Below, one piece after another: positions 1 through 10,472 of a stretch of DNA of 64,000 nucleotides (positions within the stretch are counted from its first letter, which is position 1; every line of letters starts with the position of its first letter). The position numbers and the translations under genes are program-made. The notes beneath the pieces were generated by a model. It was not told where the DNA came from and searched no databases. It was given only the letters and a program-made list of their open reading frames with translations. The stretch lies in assembly GCF_036711975.1 (NCBI RefSeq), contig NC_091973.1, positions 14,570,001 to 14,634,000 on the forward strand. Direction: 5' to 3'. This DNA comes from Onthophagus taurus (lineage: Eukaryota; Arthropoda; Insecta; Coleoptera; Scarabaeidae).

Positions 1-1005
1 TTCTTGTATATAATGATTATTTTTACAGATACCGCAAGATTTTATGTTCGAGTCGCTGGCAACAAGAAATGATTTAGGACGACTTGCTTTAGTATGTTGA
101 TTTGAACTTCAATCCAACGTTTCTAACAAATCCGCACGTTCCTTTAATACGTCTGAAAGTTGTCTAAATTAGGTTGAGCGACCGCTACTTTACGCTGCTC
201 CCATTCGCGATTAGAACCGCTATCCATTTTTGTTGTCGCGAGGTAAATAATTAAGGTATCCCAATTGTCTGTGGGTTGATTTAGTGACGTTAAAGCTCTC
301 ATATGTTTCCGAATATTATCGATAAAATTGCGAATGGATTTAAAACTTTCGGGTATAATTCTTTCTATGTCAAATAACGCTTTAACGTGATTTTGTATTA
401 ACACCCTTGAATTATCGTAACGCGTGCGCACTAAACCCCACGCGACGTCGTAATTGGAGTTTGTTATTTCAAGGCTAGCGATAACCTGACGAGCATCACC
501 GCTTAATGATGAGAGCAAATAATGAAATTTTTGAATTCCATTAATCGCGGAATTATTGTTAATTAATGATTCAAATATATCCCTAAATTCTAACCACGAC
601 CCATAATTTCCATCGAATTTTGGCAGATCTATAACCGGAAGTTTCACGTTCTGTTCAGGTGTTGGACCAACGATAAACGCCGAATCAGCGCATATTTCTC
701 TATTCGTGAGCATGCGCTTTGCCTTTGCGATAGATGAGAAAAAAAGCCGCCTTAAATGAATCCCTTTCTCCTAATTGTGTCTCATCACCGTCGGCACTTA
801 ACCAATCGATATCCCCTTGAACCCCTTCAAATTCTTCGAGCAACTTACCGGCGCTATCATAACGCTCCTCTAATTCTATCGGCAACTCATGATCAACACG
901 TTTTTCTTTCACCGCGGCCTCAAACTTCGTGACAAATTTTGAGAAATTAGTAAGTTTACCCTTGATCACGCTTCACTTTTTAATTAAACCCTCTAATTGA
1001 CTCAT
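1..1005 (-). pseudogene. BEL/Pao gag (DUF1759-type), broken
   Basis: Capsid-type gag of a BEL/Pao element. A plausible start ATG lies at 1005-1003. An in-frame TGA follows about ten codons later (near 971), then an open stretch to 700, a frameshift near 700-713, the DUF1759-like region (144-713, with LPKFDGNYGSWLEFRDIF and WDTLIIYLATTKMD) and another frameshift near 144. Beyond that, toward base 1, a CCHC-like start (CGICKNNHYI) can be read before the window ends. The same domain occurs in the gag at 58191. At least three lesions make this copy dead. The family is known from domain similarity; the order of lesions is read directly. Confidence 0.8.
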
Positions 1006-1345
1006 AGTGAATGCGAAACTCTTTCAAATCGAATGAGGAGAAAAGAAATGGGGATAGGGACTTACAGCACGATGAGCAAAATGGAGTCGCTTCCGGTTTG
1101 GCTGGCACGTCGGTGGTTTCCAATTATGGGCTGCTAGAATCGGCGTGGGTATTCGTTCTGGTGGCCTGGGTACCTTGATGGGTTCAGGGCGGCTTCCTTC
1201 GGGATGAATTGAGTGAATGATTTGACACGATGTAATTGATGAAATATGTAATGTTGAATCAAACTCCAAATACCAAATTTGATTTTTACTTCTTATTTCT
1301 CGATATTTTCAGACAATGTTAACGATGACAAATTCTTCCCCCAAA

Positions 1346-1364
1346 TATCCAGCTCGAAGGACCA
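1346..1364 (-). other. Primer binding site of the BEL/Pao element
   Basis: Minus strand TGGTCCTTCGAGCTGGATA, sitting five bases inside the probable LTR end. It matches the PBS of the full BEL/Pao copy (58007 onward) except at one position. The primer tRNA was not assigned. Confidence 0.65.
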
Positions 1365-1723
1365 TTAGATGTTACAATTTTTTCCGGAACGCTGGGTAGC
1401 GCTGGTTAAAACACTTCTTATTGTTTTAAATGATTTATTTATTGTTATTATGAATGTGATTAATACGAACGAATTGAAACTATTTTAAACGAAGTATTAT
1501 TCGAAACGAAGTAATGATGCGAGTTTATTCGAGAGTGTTTATTCGAGTGTGTATTTCATTCGAGCACGTAGGCTATTTTATAATATTTTTAAAACCAAAA
1601 AACTTGTATTTTAATACACAGAATTACAAAAATAAAATTATGTAGGCAACCTTACTTGCATTAAATACAAAATAATTCTTAACAGTAAGAGAACTAAAAA
1701 ATCATAGATTTCATTCAGATAAA

Positions 1724-2170
1724 ATGGCAGTTTCCCAAACACTACCTCCAGATGACTACAATAAGCGTGTAGAATGGTTTATTAACATGTGTGAAGCTGA
1801 TCATAGCTTAGATTAAAGTTTTGAGGACAGATTAAATACGATTTAAAAACTGCGGCATGTTTAATAGAAATAATCAACATTTATGGATGCAAGAATATCC
1901 GCATCATGTACAAGAGAGGAGACCTCAAGTTAAGTTTGGATTTAATGTTTGGTGCGGTGTCATTTGTTCAAGAATTCTTGGTCCGTACATTTTTTATGAT
2001 ACGTTAAACGGAGATCGTTATCTTCACTTTCCACAGAACGAGTTCGATAATATGTTGAATGAATTGCTCCTGCAGACACGTCATTTGCTTAAATGGTTTC
2101 GACACGATGGGGCACCACCACTTAATAAGCTAGCAGTACGAAATCATGGAAACTTACGTTTGCAAACGTA
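1724..2170 (+). pseudogene. Tc1/mariner-type transposase fragment
   Basis: Conceptual translation shows the DDE_3-type catalytic core of an insect Tc1/mariner-like transposase: a NVWCGV segment, GPYIFYDTLNGDRYLHF, then FRHDGAPP with the second catalytic Asp. The upstream part (from an ATG at 1724) reads in frame only to about 1814 and then carries stops. The region of the first Asp is degenerate, and the C-terminal third with the third acidic residue is absent because LINE sequence starts near 2180. Non-functional. Confidence 0.7.
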
Positions 2171-2179
2171 TTTATCAAT

Positions 2180-3390
2180 TGTTTCCATATCATACTACCT
2201 GAACAGTTTGCAAATGTATGTAAAGAAATCGAAACAGACCACGGAAAAACATATTGGCAAAAAATCAAAAAAGTGACAAAATACAAGAAAACCGGCGACA
2301 TTCCAACGTTATATCATAACAACACAGAATATAGTACAGATCAACAAAAATGCCACATACTTGCCATTTCGAAAATTCCTTCACTCCCAATCCAAATAGT
2401 GACTACGATAATGAACACCAACTTTCTATAAACGAGTGGTACACAAGATTTCTGAATATATCCAAATACAAACATGATCAAATACCGGAAATAACCTCAG
2501 AAGAATATGACGAACATTTAGCCAAAGGAAAAAATTTATGCCCCGCATCTGATCTTATAACCAAGAAGTTACTCAGACAACTTAGCTTAGAAGTACAGAA
2601 CGCAATCCGCAACATGTATAACTGCTGCATACAAAAATTCATATTTCAACCTATATGGAAGAAGGACATAGTTATTACAATCCCCAAACCTGGTGCTAAC
2701 CACTCTCTGCCACAAGGCTACCGTCCTATCACTTTATTACCTGTGATCGGTAAAATGTTTGAAAGCATTATCAAATCTAGAATTATTAATGTCACAAATA
2801 ACAAAATCCCTATACACCAATTCGGCTTCAGACCTAAACAATCCACAATCCACCCTTTAATTGTTCTCACTAACAACATTCAAACAGCCAAAATCCAAAA
2901 CCGCGACTTTGTTCTTGGATATAAACAAGGCATTCGATACAGTTTGGCACCAGGATCTATTATTTAAAATGGGGCAGCTAGAAATTCCCGTACCATATTT
3001 AAAAATTATAGACGAGTATCTCTTCAACAGGACGTGGAACATCAGAGTTAAAAATTCCCTACCGTCCTCCTTCTCTACCCTCCAAGGAGTTCCGTAAGGA
3101 TCCCCTCTATCACCGATCTTATACAATATCTATAGCTACGATATTTACCAACCAGACACTAATACAATAAACCCAGACATACTCCAACACACAGACGACA
3201 CTACGTTAATAACACATGCTAAAAACATCCAAGTTGCCCTTGAACATCTGCAGCAGTTGTACAACAAGACGTCAGCATGGTTTAAAACAATGGAGAGTTT
3301 CCCCCAATCCGGATAAATTCCAGCTACTGATTCCGCACTCCAGAATACCCTGCCACACATCACGGCAGGTACATCGATTGTAAGCCATCA
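2180..3390 (+). pseudogene. Jockey-like LINE reverse transcriptase, truncated
   Basis: ORF2 remnant of a non-LTR retrotransposon. It begins in the endonuclease-RT linker, has no endonuclease, and continues with RT blocks: an IPKPG element, YRPITLLPVIGKMFESII, HQFGFRPKQST, then (after a frameshift at about 2870-2930) LDINKAFDTVWH. A stop sits inside the PQG block (GVP-stop-GSPLSP at ~3096). The catalytic YxDD box reads HTDD near 3192, so the Tyr is lost. Translation fades at ~3300-3390. It is 5' and 3' truncated and lies directly against the transposase fragment at 1724-2170, probably inserted into it. Confidence 0.8.
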
Positions 3391-3398
3391 AAATTTTA

Positions 3399-3649
3399 AA
3401 TGAAAAAATCTTTCTAGGCTTTGCAATCTTTGTCAGAAATATTTTTGACGTTTAAATGTCAGTGGTTTTCTTACTATTATTATTGTTTTATTTAAAATTT
3501 TGAATCGTCGAGTGAACGAGTGTAAATGCGATAGAACTTCATTCAAAAATTAATTTGAAAAACAATAATAATAGTAAGAAAACCACTGACATTTAAACGT
3601 CAAAAATATTTCTGACAAAGATTGCAAAGCATACTAAGATTTTTTCATT
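3399..3649. repeat. Foldback (long inverted repeat) element
   Basis: Two arms of about 90 bp, 3399-3489 and 3559-3649, are near-perfect reverse complements. Both contain the block tgacatttaaacgtcaaaaa or its complement. They are separated by a ~69-bp spacer with no repeats. There is no coding capacity. The form fits a MITE or foldback element. A target duplication was not identified. Confidence 0.8.
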
Positions 3650-4143
3650 AAAAATTCATTCCAACTTTCGATTAACAACCCTACAGCTTAACAGTTAGTG
3701 TTTGCTTAATTTTTTTTTTTTCTCAGAAATTATTAAATTTTAGAAGAACATCAGAGAGACAAGAAAGTTTTAGAATAGTTTTATCTATCTAACTGAAAAT
3801 TTTCCAATGTATTTATCATCTTCATAATAAAAATCTAGGCATAAATTGAACGAGGGTGGTTACGTTTTGTAGTTTAGAAGGGTAGGTTGAAAGTACAAAT
3901 AAGGTCAAAACGTGCCCTATTATGAGTTAAACATATTCCCCAAATTTCATTTTCCTAGCTTTTATGGTTTTTGAGAAAAAAAAATTAAACCAAAATTTTC
4001 CGCCATTTTTGGAGGGGTGTAGCTCCGCAGGGGAGTCGAAGTCGCCCATGGTTTATATATTAAAGTTCCCCTAAAATTGGCTAAAGTATCACTCCCTGAA
4101 GTTTGGGCACATCATTCAGATACACCCTGTATATATATATATA
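3650..4143. other. Non-coding AT-rich stretch with unclassified repeat end
   Basis: No gene is seen. The last ~300 bp has the texture of an insect interspersed repeat (runs of T, 'gtagctccgcaggggagtcg') and ends with acaccctgtatata, a terminal form common in insect mariner-like repeats. No partner terminus was found, so the family is open. Confidence 0.35.
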
Positions 4144-5458
4144 CAATGCGATCAAGAAAGCCGGTCCGCTAAAAACTACTTTCCCAAGCGCTTGATGCCA
4201 ATACTTACTGCCCTCGTCACAGCGGTCACACCCTCCTTCCACTTGTTTTAATAATGGTGGGGAAATGGGAGGAAACTTTTAGTTTAGTAAACATAACCTT
4301 AAAAACTCACACGCACAAAATTAAAAATGTTACTCTCGTTAAACAAACTTCGAAATAAATTCTCTCTGGGTTAGATTGGTGGATGTAAATTTAAATTATG
4401 ATGGAAATAATTAAAAGGATTAATTAATAAAAAGAAAACCCTTTAAACTATGCTTTTGTAATTAATTTATTTCATAAATCAAAAAAAGATCTTTTATTTT
4501 ATTATAAAAATAAAGGTTTAGAAGTTTTATTTATTATAAAACGAATTCAAAATGTTGACCATTCTTTTCTAAACATAAAGTGATTCTTCTTTTCATATTA
4601 TCGAAGACTTGTACAAGTTGCTCTGCAGTTATTTGTTGAACATTGTGTCGTATTGCATCTTCCAATTCTTCTATGGTCTGTAAACGGTCTTTGTAGACAG
4701 AATTTTTGAAATGACCGAATAAAAAGAAATTTAGTGGGGTTAGATCGGGTGAGTGTGGTGGCCAACATCCTCTACCGATTACTCAATCATCATAAAATTC
4801 ATGAAGGAATCTTTTGTTTGTTTGTGCAGTTGCATTGTCATGTTGAAAAAATCCTTCTTCCAATTCATCATCATGTAATTATTCAATGAATTCTTGTAAC
4901 AAACCACTTTGACAACTTTCCTAATGTCATGACATAAGGTAATTCACTACATTTTCCAGGCATGTCTCCCTAAATTCCTCTACACAAAGACTTGTTGAAT
5001 ATTTTCATACCCCATTTTGATCTTTTACTCCATTTCGAAGATAAGATTGGAGAAGAAACTTTGAAACTTGTTTTCTTCTAAGGTGAACGGCATGATTTAA
5101 CCTAAAAATAAATCAACGAAATTTATACCAAACCGATTTAAAATAAAATAATTATTTACCTTAGAGAAAAATCACAATCGAATTTTTGTCTTAATAAAGA
5201 CAGATAATATTAAATAAAACCGCAATAAATTCATAATGAAATATTGAAAATACCAAACGCCAAAACCAAGAACACGACTCTGAGCTCAGCTGATCGAAAC
5301 CATTGAAACTAAAAATCGATATCACCTCGTCGACTAATAAGAACGTTGAAAATTAAAAACAAGTAGAGATGGGAGGAGGCTGTGATGGGGACAGTAAGTA
5401 TTGGTATCAAGCGCTTGGGAAAGTAGTTTTTAGCGGACCGGCTTTTTTGATCCCTCGG
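4144..5458 (-). mobile_element. Tc1/mariner-superfamily transposon, 1.3 kb, dead
   Basis: Terminal inverted repeats of ~105 bp: 4144-4251 (caatgcgatcaagaaagccg...) and 5353-5458, whose reverse complement begins ccgagggatcaaaaaagccg. Both sides sit in (TA)n, in keeping with TA target choice. Between the TIRs lies a minus-strand transposase relic (4534-5000) and otherwise AT-rich sequence. Length and structure are normal for the superfamily. Confidence 0.8.
4534..5000 (-). pseudogene. Tc1/mariner transposase relic
   Basis: Minus-strand conceptual translation gives the C-terminal catalytic half: QHDNATAQ with the second Asp, then an in-frame stop, then WPPHSPDLTPLNFFLFG and a tail ending near CLEKNGQHFEF. 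The position that should hold the third catalytic acid (PLD in related enzymes) reads Asn. The N-terminal HTH region and first Asp were not found in a readable frame. Inactive on both counts. Confidence 0.75.
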
Positions 5459-5549
5459 TATATATATATATATACGACGAAGTCACAAGGTTTATAATCA
5501 AAATAATAGATATAAATCAAATAAAAAACGTCATTTTATTGACGATAAA

Positions 5550-6145
5550 TCAGATAACGATCAAGACGATCTTTGCATTTTTAATTCTGAATCTGAAAAT
5601 CATAAACCACCATTTTACGTTAACGTTATTGTAGAATATGGGTTATTTTTGTAAGACTGGTTTTTGTGTGTGAACACATGTTTGTGTTGTTACATTTCAT
5701 TTTTAGGTTTAGTCGGAATAGAGTATTGGTAAAGAAAAGATGTATTTTATTACAAATTTTACAGATATTAATAAAATTTCAAATTGATTCCGGTAGTGGA
5801 ATAACATGTATATCTGAAAAACTATATAAAGAACATTTTTCTGGTATTAAATTGATAGCATCCAATAAAACCTTTTATTTTTATAATAGCGCACAAGTAT
5901 AACCAGTAGGTGTTATGTCAGTATTGGTAGAATTTAAAAATAAAACCGCTAAATTAAATATCTATGTAATGAAAAATGGAGGTCCGCCATTAGTTGGTAG
6001 AGATTTTCTTGCAAATTTCGATATTGGTTTTTCAAATATTAATTACATTAATTGCGAAGCTGAATTAAATAAATTGGTAAAAAAATATCAAAATGTTTTT
6101 AATTCATGTTTAGGATTTTGTTGGAAAAGGCTTAGCCTCTATTAA
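5550..6145 (+). pseudogene. Gypsy protease region, broken
   Basis: A short acidic segment ends in KPPFYVNVIVEYG near 5640. The protease active site IDSGSGITCISE appears at ~5783-5820, and the C-terminal protease motif PLVGRDFLANFD lies near 5986-6020. A stop at 5900 and non-matching sequence between 5641 and 5765 break the frame. This is a retropepsin-type aspartic protease that would cut the Gag-Pol polyprotein. The catalytic Asp-Ser-Gly is kept but the frame is not. Confidence 0.65.
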
Positions 6146-6230
6146 GTTAATTAACCAAAACATAACTCCCAAATTTATAAAACCTTCCCCAAACTCCCAA
6201 ATTAATTATTACGGTTCATTTATAAAAAAT

Positions 6231-6791
6231 ATGTCAACTGTATTAAACCCATTGTATAATTTATTAAAGAAAAATGTTAAATTTCATTGGGACGAAAATT
6301 GCGATAAGGCATTTAGTCATGTTAAAGAAATTTTGAAGTCAACAGAAGTATTGGTTCATTTTAATCCAGACCTAGAGCTTAAATTAACAGTAGATGCCTC
6401 ATCTGTAGGCATTGGTGCTGTTTTGAGCCACAGATTCCCATCCGGTATAGAGAAACCTATTGCGTTCGTTAGCAGAACTTTAACTGATGCAGAAAAAAAT
6501 TACTCACAGATTGAAAGAGAAGGGTCAGCAATTATTTACGGCGTAACGAAATTTAATCAGTACCTGTGCGGCTATAAGTTTACATTAGTCACCGATCACA
6601 AGCCACTTTTAATAACCTTCGGCGAAAATAAAGCTATTCCACAGCTTTCCGCTAATAGATTAAGGCGTTGGGCGCTCATTTTAGCAGCTTACAATTATAA
6701 AATTGAGTATGTTAAATCAAATTTAAATTGTACAGATTGGTTATCTTGGTTACCTGTCAGAGAAGATGATTTTGGTAAGAAAGACGTATAG
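6231..6791 (+). pseudogene. Gypsy RNase H domain, RT deleted
   Basis: The open frame begins at the end of the RT connection (LYNLLKKNVKFHWDENC) and covers the Ty3-type RNase H: LTVDASSVGIGAV, the EREGSAIIYGV segment, and LVTDHKPL. The whole polymerase core (fingers, palm with YxDD) is missing between 6145 and 6231, replaced by ~85 bp of short AT-rich sequence. An RNase H without polymerase cannot reverse transcribe, so this copy is non-autonomous at best. Confidence 0.8.
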
Positions 6792-8067
6792 TTTTTTTAT
6801 TAATAATTCCAACCATTTTAATATCAATTTTGGTCTTATTAAGAATAGGACAATGAACGATAAAATTTTACAGAAAGTTAAACAATTTATACAAAAAGGT
6901 TGGCCCAAAAAGATAAATTATTTAGAATTAAAGCCTTATCTAAAAGACTTGAATTTTTTGTTGAGAATGATTGCGTTATGTGGAATCATAGAATAGTGAT
7001 TCCAGCAGAGCGAGGTTATTTTTATTTCCCAAATATAGACGTTGAAATAGAATTAGTTAGCAAAAATTGCGAAGCTTGTTGTTGTCACAGCAACAACCCG
7101 CCTAAAACAACAGTTTCTCCATAGCCAAATCCTAGTGGTCCCTAGCAAAGATTGCAGTGGATTATTTAGAATTTAATAAAAAGTATTATTTTGTAGTTAC
7201 TGGCGCTTACACTAAATGGGTAGGAATTTTTCCAATGTCAAATATCGCTTCGACTTTACAATTAATGTATTAAGATCATTATTTTCACAATTTGGATTGC
7301 CCTTAACTTTGGTTTCGGATAATGGCAGATCATTAGTATCTGATGAATTTGAAATGTTTTTAAAGAAAAATAATATAAAACACCTTACTAGTCCACCTTA
7401 TCACCCATCGTCTAATAGTGCTGCTGAAAATGTAGTAAAAACAGTTAAAAATTTATTAAAAAAATCACTTTTAAATAACACTGATGGTGATTTAAACTGT
7501 CTTTTGTGTCGGTTTCTATTCGATTACCGTAATACTCCGCATTGTACTACTGGAGTAAGTCCAGCAATTTTAATGTTTGGTTGTTCGTTAAGAACAAGAT
7601 TTTCTTCATTTTTACCTTTTACCAATAATGAAAACGAGTTTTGTAATAAAGATATTAACGATGTAGCTGAAAAGGTAAAAAGAGTCAAAGAAAAACAAGT
7701 AAAATATAGTAATGGAAAGAATTATACAAAGTTTGAAATCGATAAAATTATATTAGTTAAGAATTACGCAATTGTAAATAAGCCAGATTTTATTAAAGGA
7801 AAGATCGTTAAAGTGATAGGAAATCGTACGTATCTAGTTGAAATTCCAGAATTACAGAAGAAGTGGAAAAGACATACAAATCAAATAAGAAAATTTACTT
7901 TTGTTGAATCACGTATTCCTTTTGATAGTTCTGGAAGTTCAAATAATAATAATGAGTCTAAAGATCCCAGTAGCGAAAATTCTTGCAACAACGAAAGCGC
8001 AGAAACTTTAGTTACTAACCGTCCGAAGCGCATGATCAAACCTGTGGATAGATTATGTTATGAATAA
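6766..8067 (+). pseudogene. Gypsy integrase, open catalytic core
   Basis: The linker and zinc-binding region are broken (6766-7124, with CEACCCHSNNPP near 7078). From 7216 a 283-codon frame holds the integrase core: LTLVSDNGRSLVSDEF with the second Asp, and PSSNSAAENVVKTVKN with the Glu. An LFDYRNTPHCTTGVSP segment and a C-terminal PKRMIKPVDR tail follow. The first catalytic Asp would lie near 7160, where the frame has stops. Integrase inserts the cDNA; this one lacks an intact N-terminus. Confidence 0.75.
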
Positions 8068-8252
8068 CAGTTTATGTTTATTTTATTTTTTTTAGGGGAA
8101 GATAATGTAGTGTATTAAAGCGTTATGTAAACCTGTTTTAACTCAGTTCTGAGTTGACCTCCTACGAATAAAGATGCTTGTTTAAATATAACAAATTGAC
8201 GCTTTTAGTTTGGATACACTCAAAAGAAGCTCAATTAAAATACATCCTAATT

Positions 8253-8267
8253 ACCTTCCATTTACCT
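8253..8267. repeat. Left copy of 15-bp target site duplication
   Basis: accttccatttacct here and at 11954-11968, directly flanking the minus-strand LINE. The duplicated bases lie inside the endonuclease frame of the plus-strand CR1-like LINE. Confidence 0.85.
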
Positions 8268-8403
8268 GTGTATGTCTGTAGGAAAGCGGAGGGTATGCTT
8301 ACGCATACAGCACCTAGGCCCCAACGAGCCTCTTGTACGTCCTCCTACACTCTCTCCGGCTACATCAACCAGCCTAAGGAATTTTCGAAGGCTAGGATAC
8401 AGC

Positions 8404-10472
8404 TCAGAGGTGTGTTCCTGATGCCACCTTACAGTGACCCGTGACGAGTCCCGTTACAGTTCGTAGAGCGTTTCTACCAAGCCTTACGAAAGACAAGGCT
8501 GCCTCTGCTGAAGGATAATGTAATACTTCCTTAGACAGATGACAGCCCTTAACCATATCTCCCCAGTTCATAAACTTTTTGTGGGTAAAATCTTTAATTA
8601 TCTCAATCTGAGTTGATAAGGACGGAGCGATTATCGGTTCAGGCGAACATGGCGCTCGCTTGGCAGCCCTTTCGGCAAGCCTATCAGCGTGCTTGTTACC
8701 TGAACAAGTCGAGTGTCCTTTTATCCATTGAAGTATAACACAGTTATGCACTGCGGCCTTCTCCAATGTCAGATGACAACCCATAACAAGTCCTGAGGTA
8801 ATTATTATTCTACTTAGGGCCAAAATAGCTTGTCTACTGTCAGTATAAATTGTAAAAGTTTTACCTACCAAGTTGGATCTGACAATAACGTCAGCGGCAA
8901 GTTGTATGGCGATTAACTCCGCCTGTATGACGGTGGTACTTTTACCTACAGGTTCAGATACGTGGAGTCGGAAATCGTACGAGAAGACTGCGGTTCCAGC
9001 TCCTTCCCGTCTCTTTGAACCATCAGTATAGATTTTAATTCTGTTTCTTACCTATCCTATGTTTAAGAGTGTTCTCAATCCAACCACAAAGAGTCGGTGG
9101 AACATTATGCTCTAACAAGGCTTCGTTAATACCAGAGAAAGTTGTTTTATCAAAAGATCCCCCTATATCTATGAAAACACCCAGGGCTCCTTTAGGTCCA
9201 GCGCTCCACCAACAAAGTTGGTCACTGAGTGAAGAGCTGTTAGTATGGACTTGCCCTGAGTGTAGGCGTGTTGATTAGGATTTACTGGTTTAGTTGGAAG
9301 ACAGAAATCTCTAATGTAGCGATCACACAGTCTTTCCAGAGTTTTCAAAACAAAGGAGGAGAGACTGATTGGTCTAAACGATTTCGGTGTGAAATGATCA
9401 AGCTTACCCGGTTTTGGTATGAAGTTCACTGTGACCTCACGCCACCGACTGAGTATATAGCGCAGTGCCAGGCATGCCTGGAAGATTTCCGCCAGGTGAG
9501 GTACTAAATCCTCCAAACCCCATTGTAAAAGGGCAGGTATAATACTGTCTGGTCCTGGTGTTTTGAACGGCGAGAAACTGTTGATGGCCCATCGTATTTT
9601 ATCCTCCATTAAGGAGTCACTGATAGTATTTAGGTACTTCTCAACTTCAAAGCTTCCAGTTGGCTTACGCAACCCAATGTCGCTCAAACACCCAGTTAGC
9701 AAGGATCTGAACACGCCCACATCCGTCCTTCTGGGGTTACGCTTTAGGTTCTTTCCAATCTTTATGGTACCAAGATCGAAAGTGATCCATCTATGGTCGG
9801 ACATTGAAACATTGTCGGAAACCGTCCAATTGTGGATCGAAGACGAGATACCCATCGAAGCGAGTATGATGTCGATGACTGATTGACCTCTAGCGGTTAT
9901 AAATGTCGGCTCAGAGCCTCGATTAAGTATATCTAAATTACTGCTAAAAATGAATTCAAGAAGGGACTTACCTCTTCCATTATCATCAGCACTGCCCCAT
10001 GCAGTTGAGTGTGCATTAGAGTCACATCCGATGACAAGATTCCAGTTACCTTTCCTCGCGTCCTCGGCCAGCCTTTCCAATCCTTGAGATGGAGGCTGGT
10101 CTTCATACGGGAGGTATACTGATGCCATCGTTACTTCCTTAACCTTTCGGTTGATGGTACACCGTACTCTGATCGACGTAACGTCTCTTCCTGTATGCTG
10201 AGGCAACAGATGAGCGCTTGCGTGTATTGGTACGTAAATGGCAGTTCTGACCTGTGATTAGTGGCAGGGCAGCTAAAAATAAAACCGCTTAAACCACTGA
10301 AACCGCAGACCTTGGATTTTAAAACCCAAGGTTCTTGGATCAGTGCGATAGTGTTAATCATCATATCAAGGTGGCGACAAAGGGTGGCAGTTGCTGCGCT
10401 ACTATGATGTAGGTTGCACTGCACCACCCTTAATTCGTCACCTACCTTGTATACATCACCTTTTCCGTTCAT
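8404..10472 (-). pseudogene. LINE ORF2 (EN, partial RT, RNase H), broken
   Basis: ORF2 starts at 10472 with ATG overlapping the ORF1 stop. The endonuclease is seen as LIQEPWVLKSK, then after a frameshift (~10200) as LVIGCDSNAHSTAWGS and NVSMSDHRWITF. RT begins at ~9600 (FKTPGPDSIIPALLQWGL, FIPKPGK, FRPISLSSFVLKTLER) and reaches the first palm block (a FDKTTFSGINEALL segment at ~9110), which follows a stop at 9169. The catalytic palm is then deleted, and the frame resumes with RNase H (IKIYTDGSKRREG near 9030, FTIYTDSRQAIL, ILQWIKGHSTCSGNKHADRL) and a C-terminal tail to 8404. Dead. Confidence 0.8.

Larger units (their letters stand above)
1..1684 (-). mobile_element. BEL/Pao LTR retrotransposon, 5' part, cut by window edge
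   Basis: Minus-strand element read from high to low coordinates. It shows a probable LTR (about 1370-1684, starting with TGTTACA on the plus strand), a primer binding site at 1346-1364 (minus TGGTCCTTCGAGCTGGATA), a ~340-nt leader and gag (1005 down to the window edge). The PBS is almost the same as that of the complete BEL/Pao element at 57737-63818, which supports the family call. The far LTR boundary is a guess because the second LTR lies outside the window. Pol would lie left of base 1. Confidence 0.7.
5480..8193 (+). mobile_element. Ty3/gypsy retrotransposon relic lacking RT
   Basis: Plus-strand internal region in the order gag tail, protease, RNase H, integrase, followed by a purine run (8094-8105, aggggaagataa) and a short LTR-like end, TGTAGTG...TATAACA at 8106-8193. 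No 5' LTR was found. At only 88 bp the terminal piece is probably a shortened LTR. A 16-bp palindrome, aactcagttctgagtt, lies inside it. Confidence 0.7.

Noticed and set aside
5655-5715. Intron-like GT...AG stretch in the gypsy protease
   Set aside because: gtaagac ... tttttag sits between matching halves, but excising it does not restore the frame cleanly; decay is simpler.
9268-9886. Plus-strand frames of 79-107 codons
   Set aside because: Antisense shadows of the minus-strand LINE ORF2.
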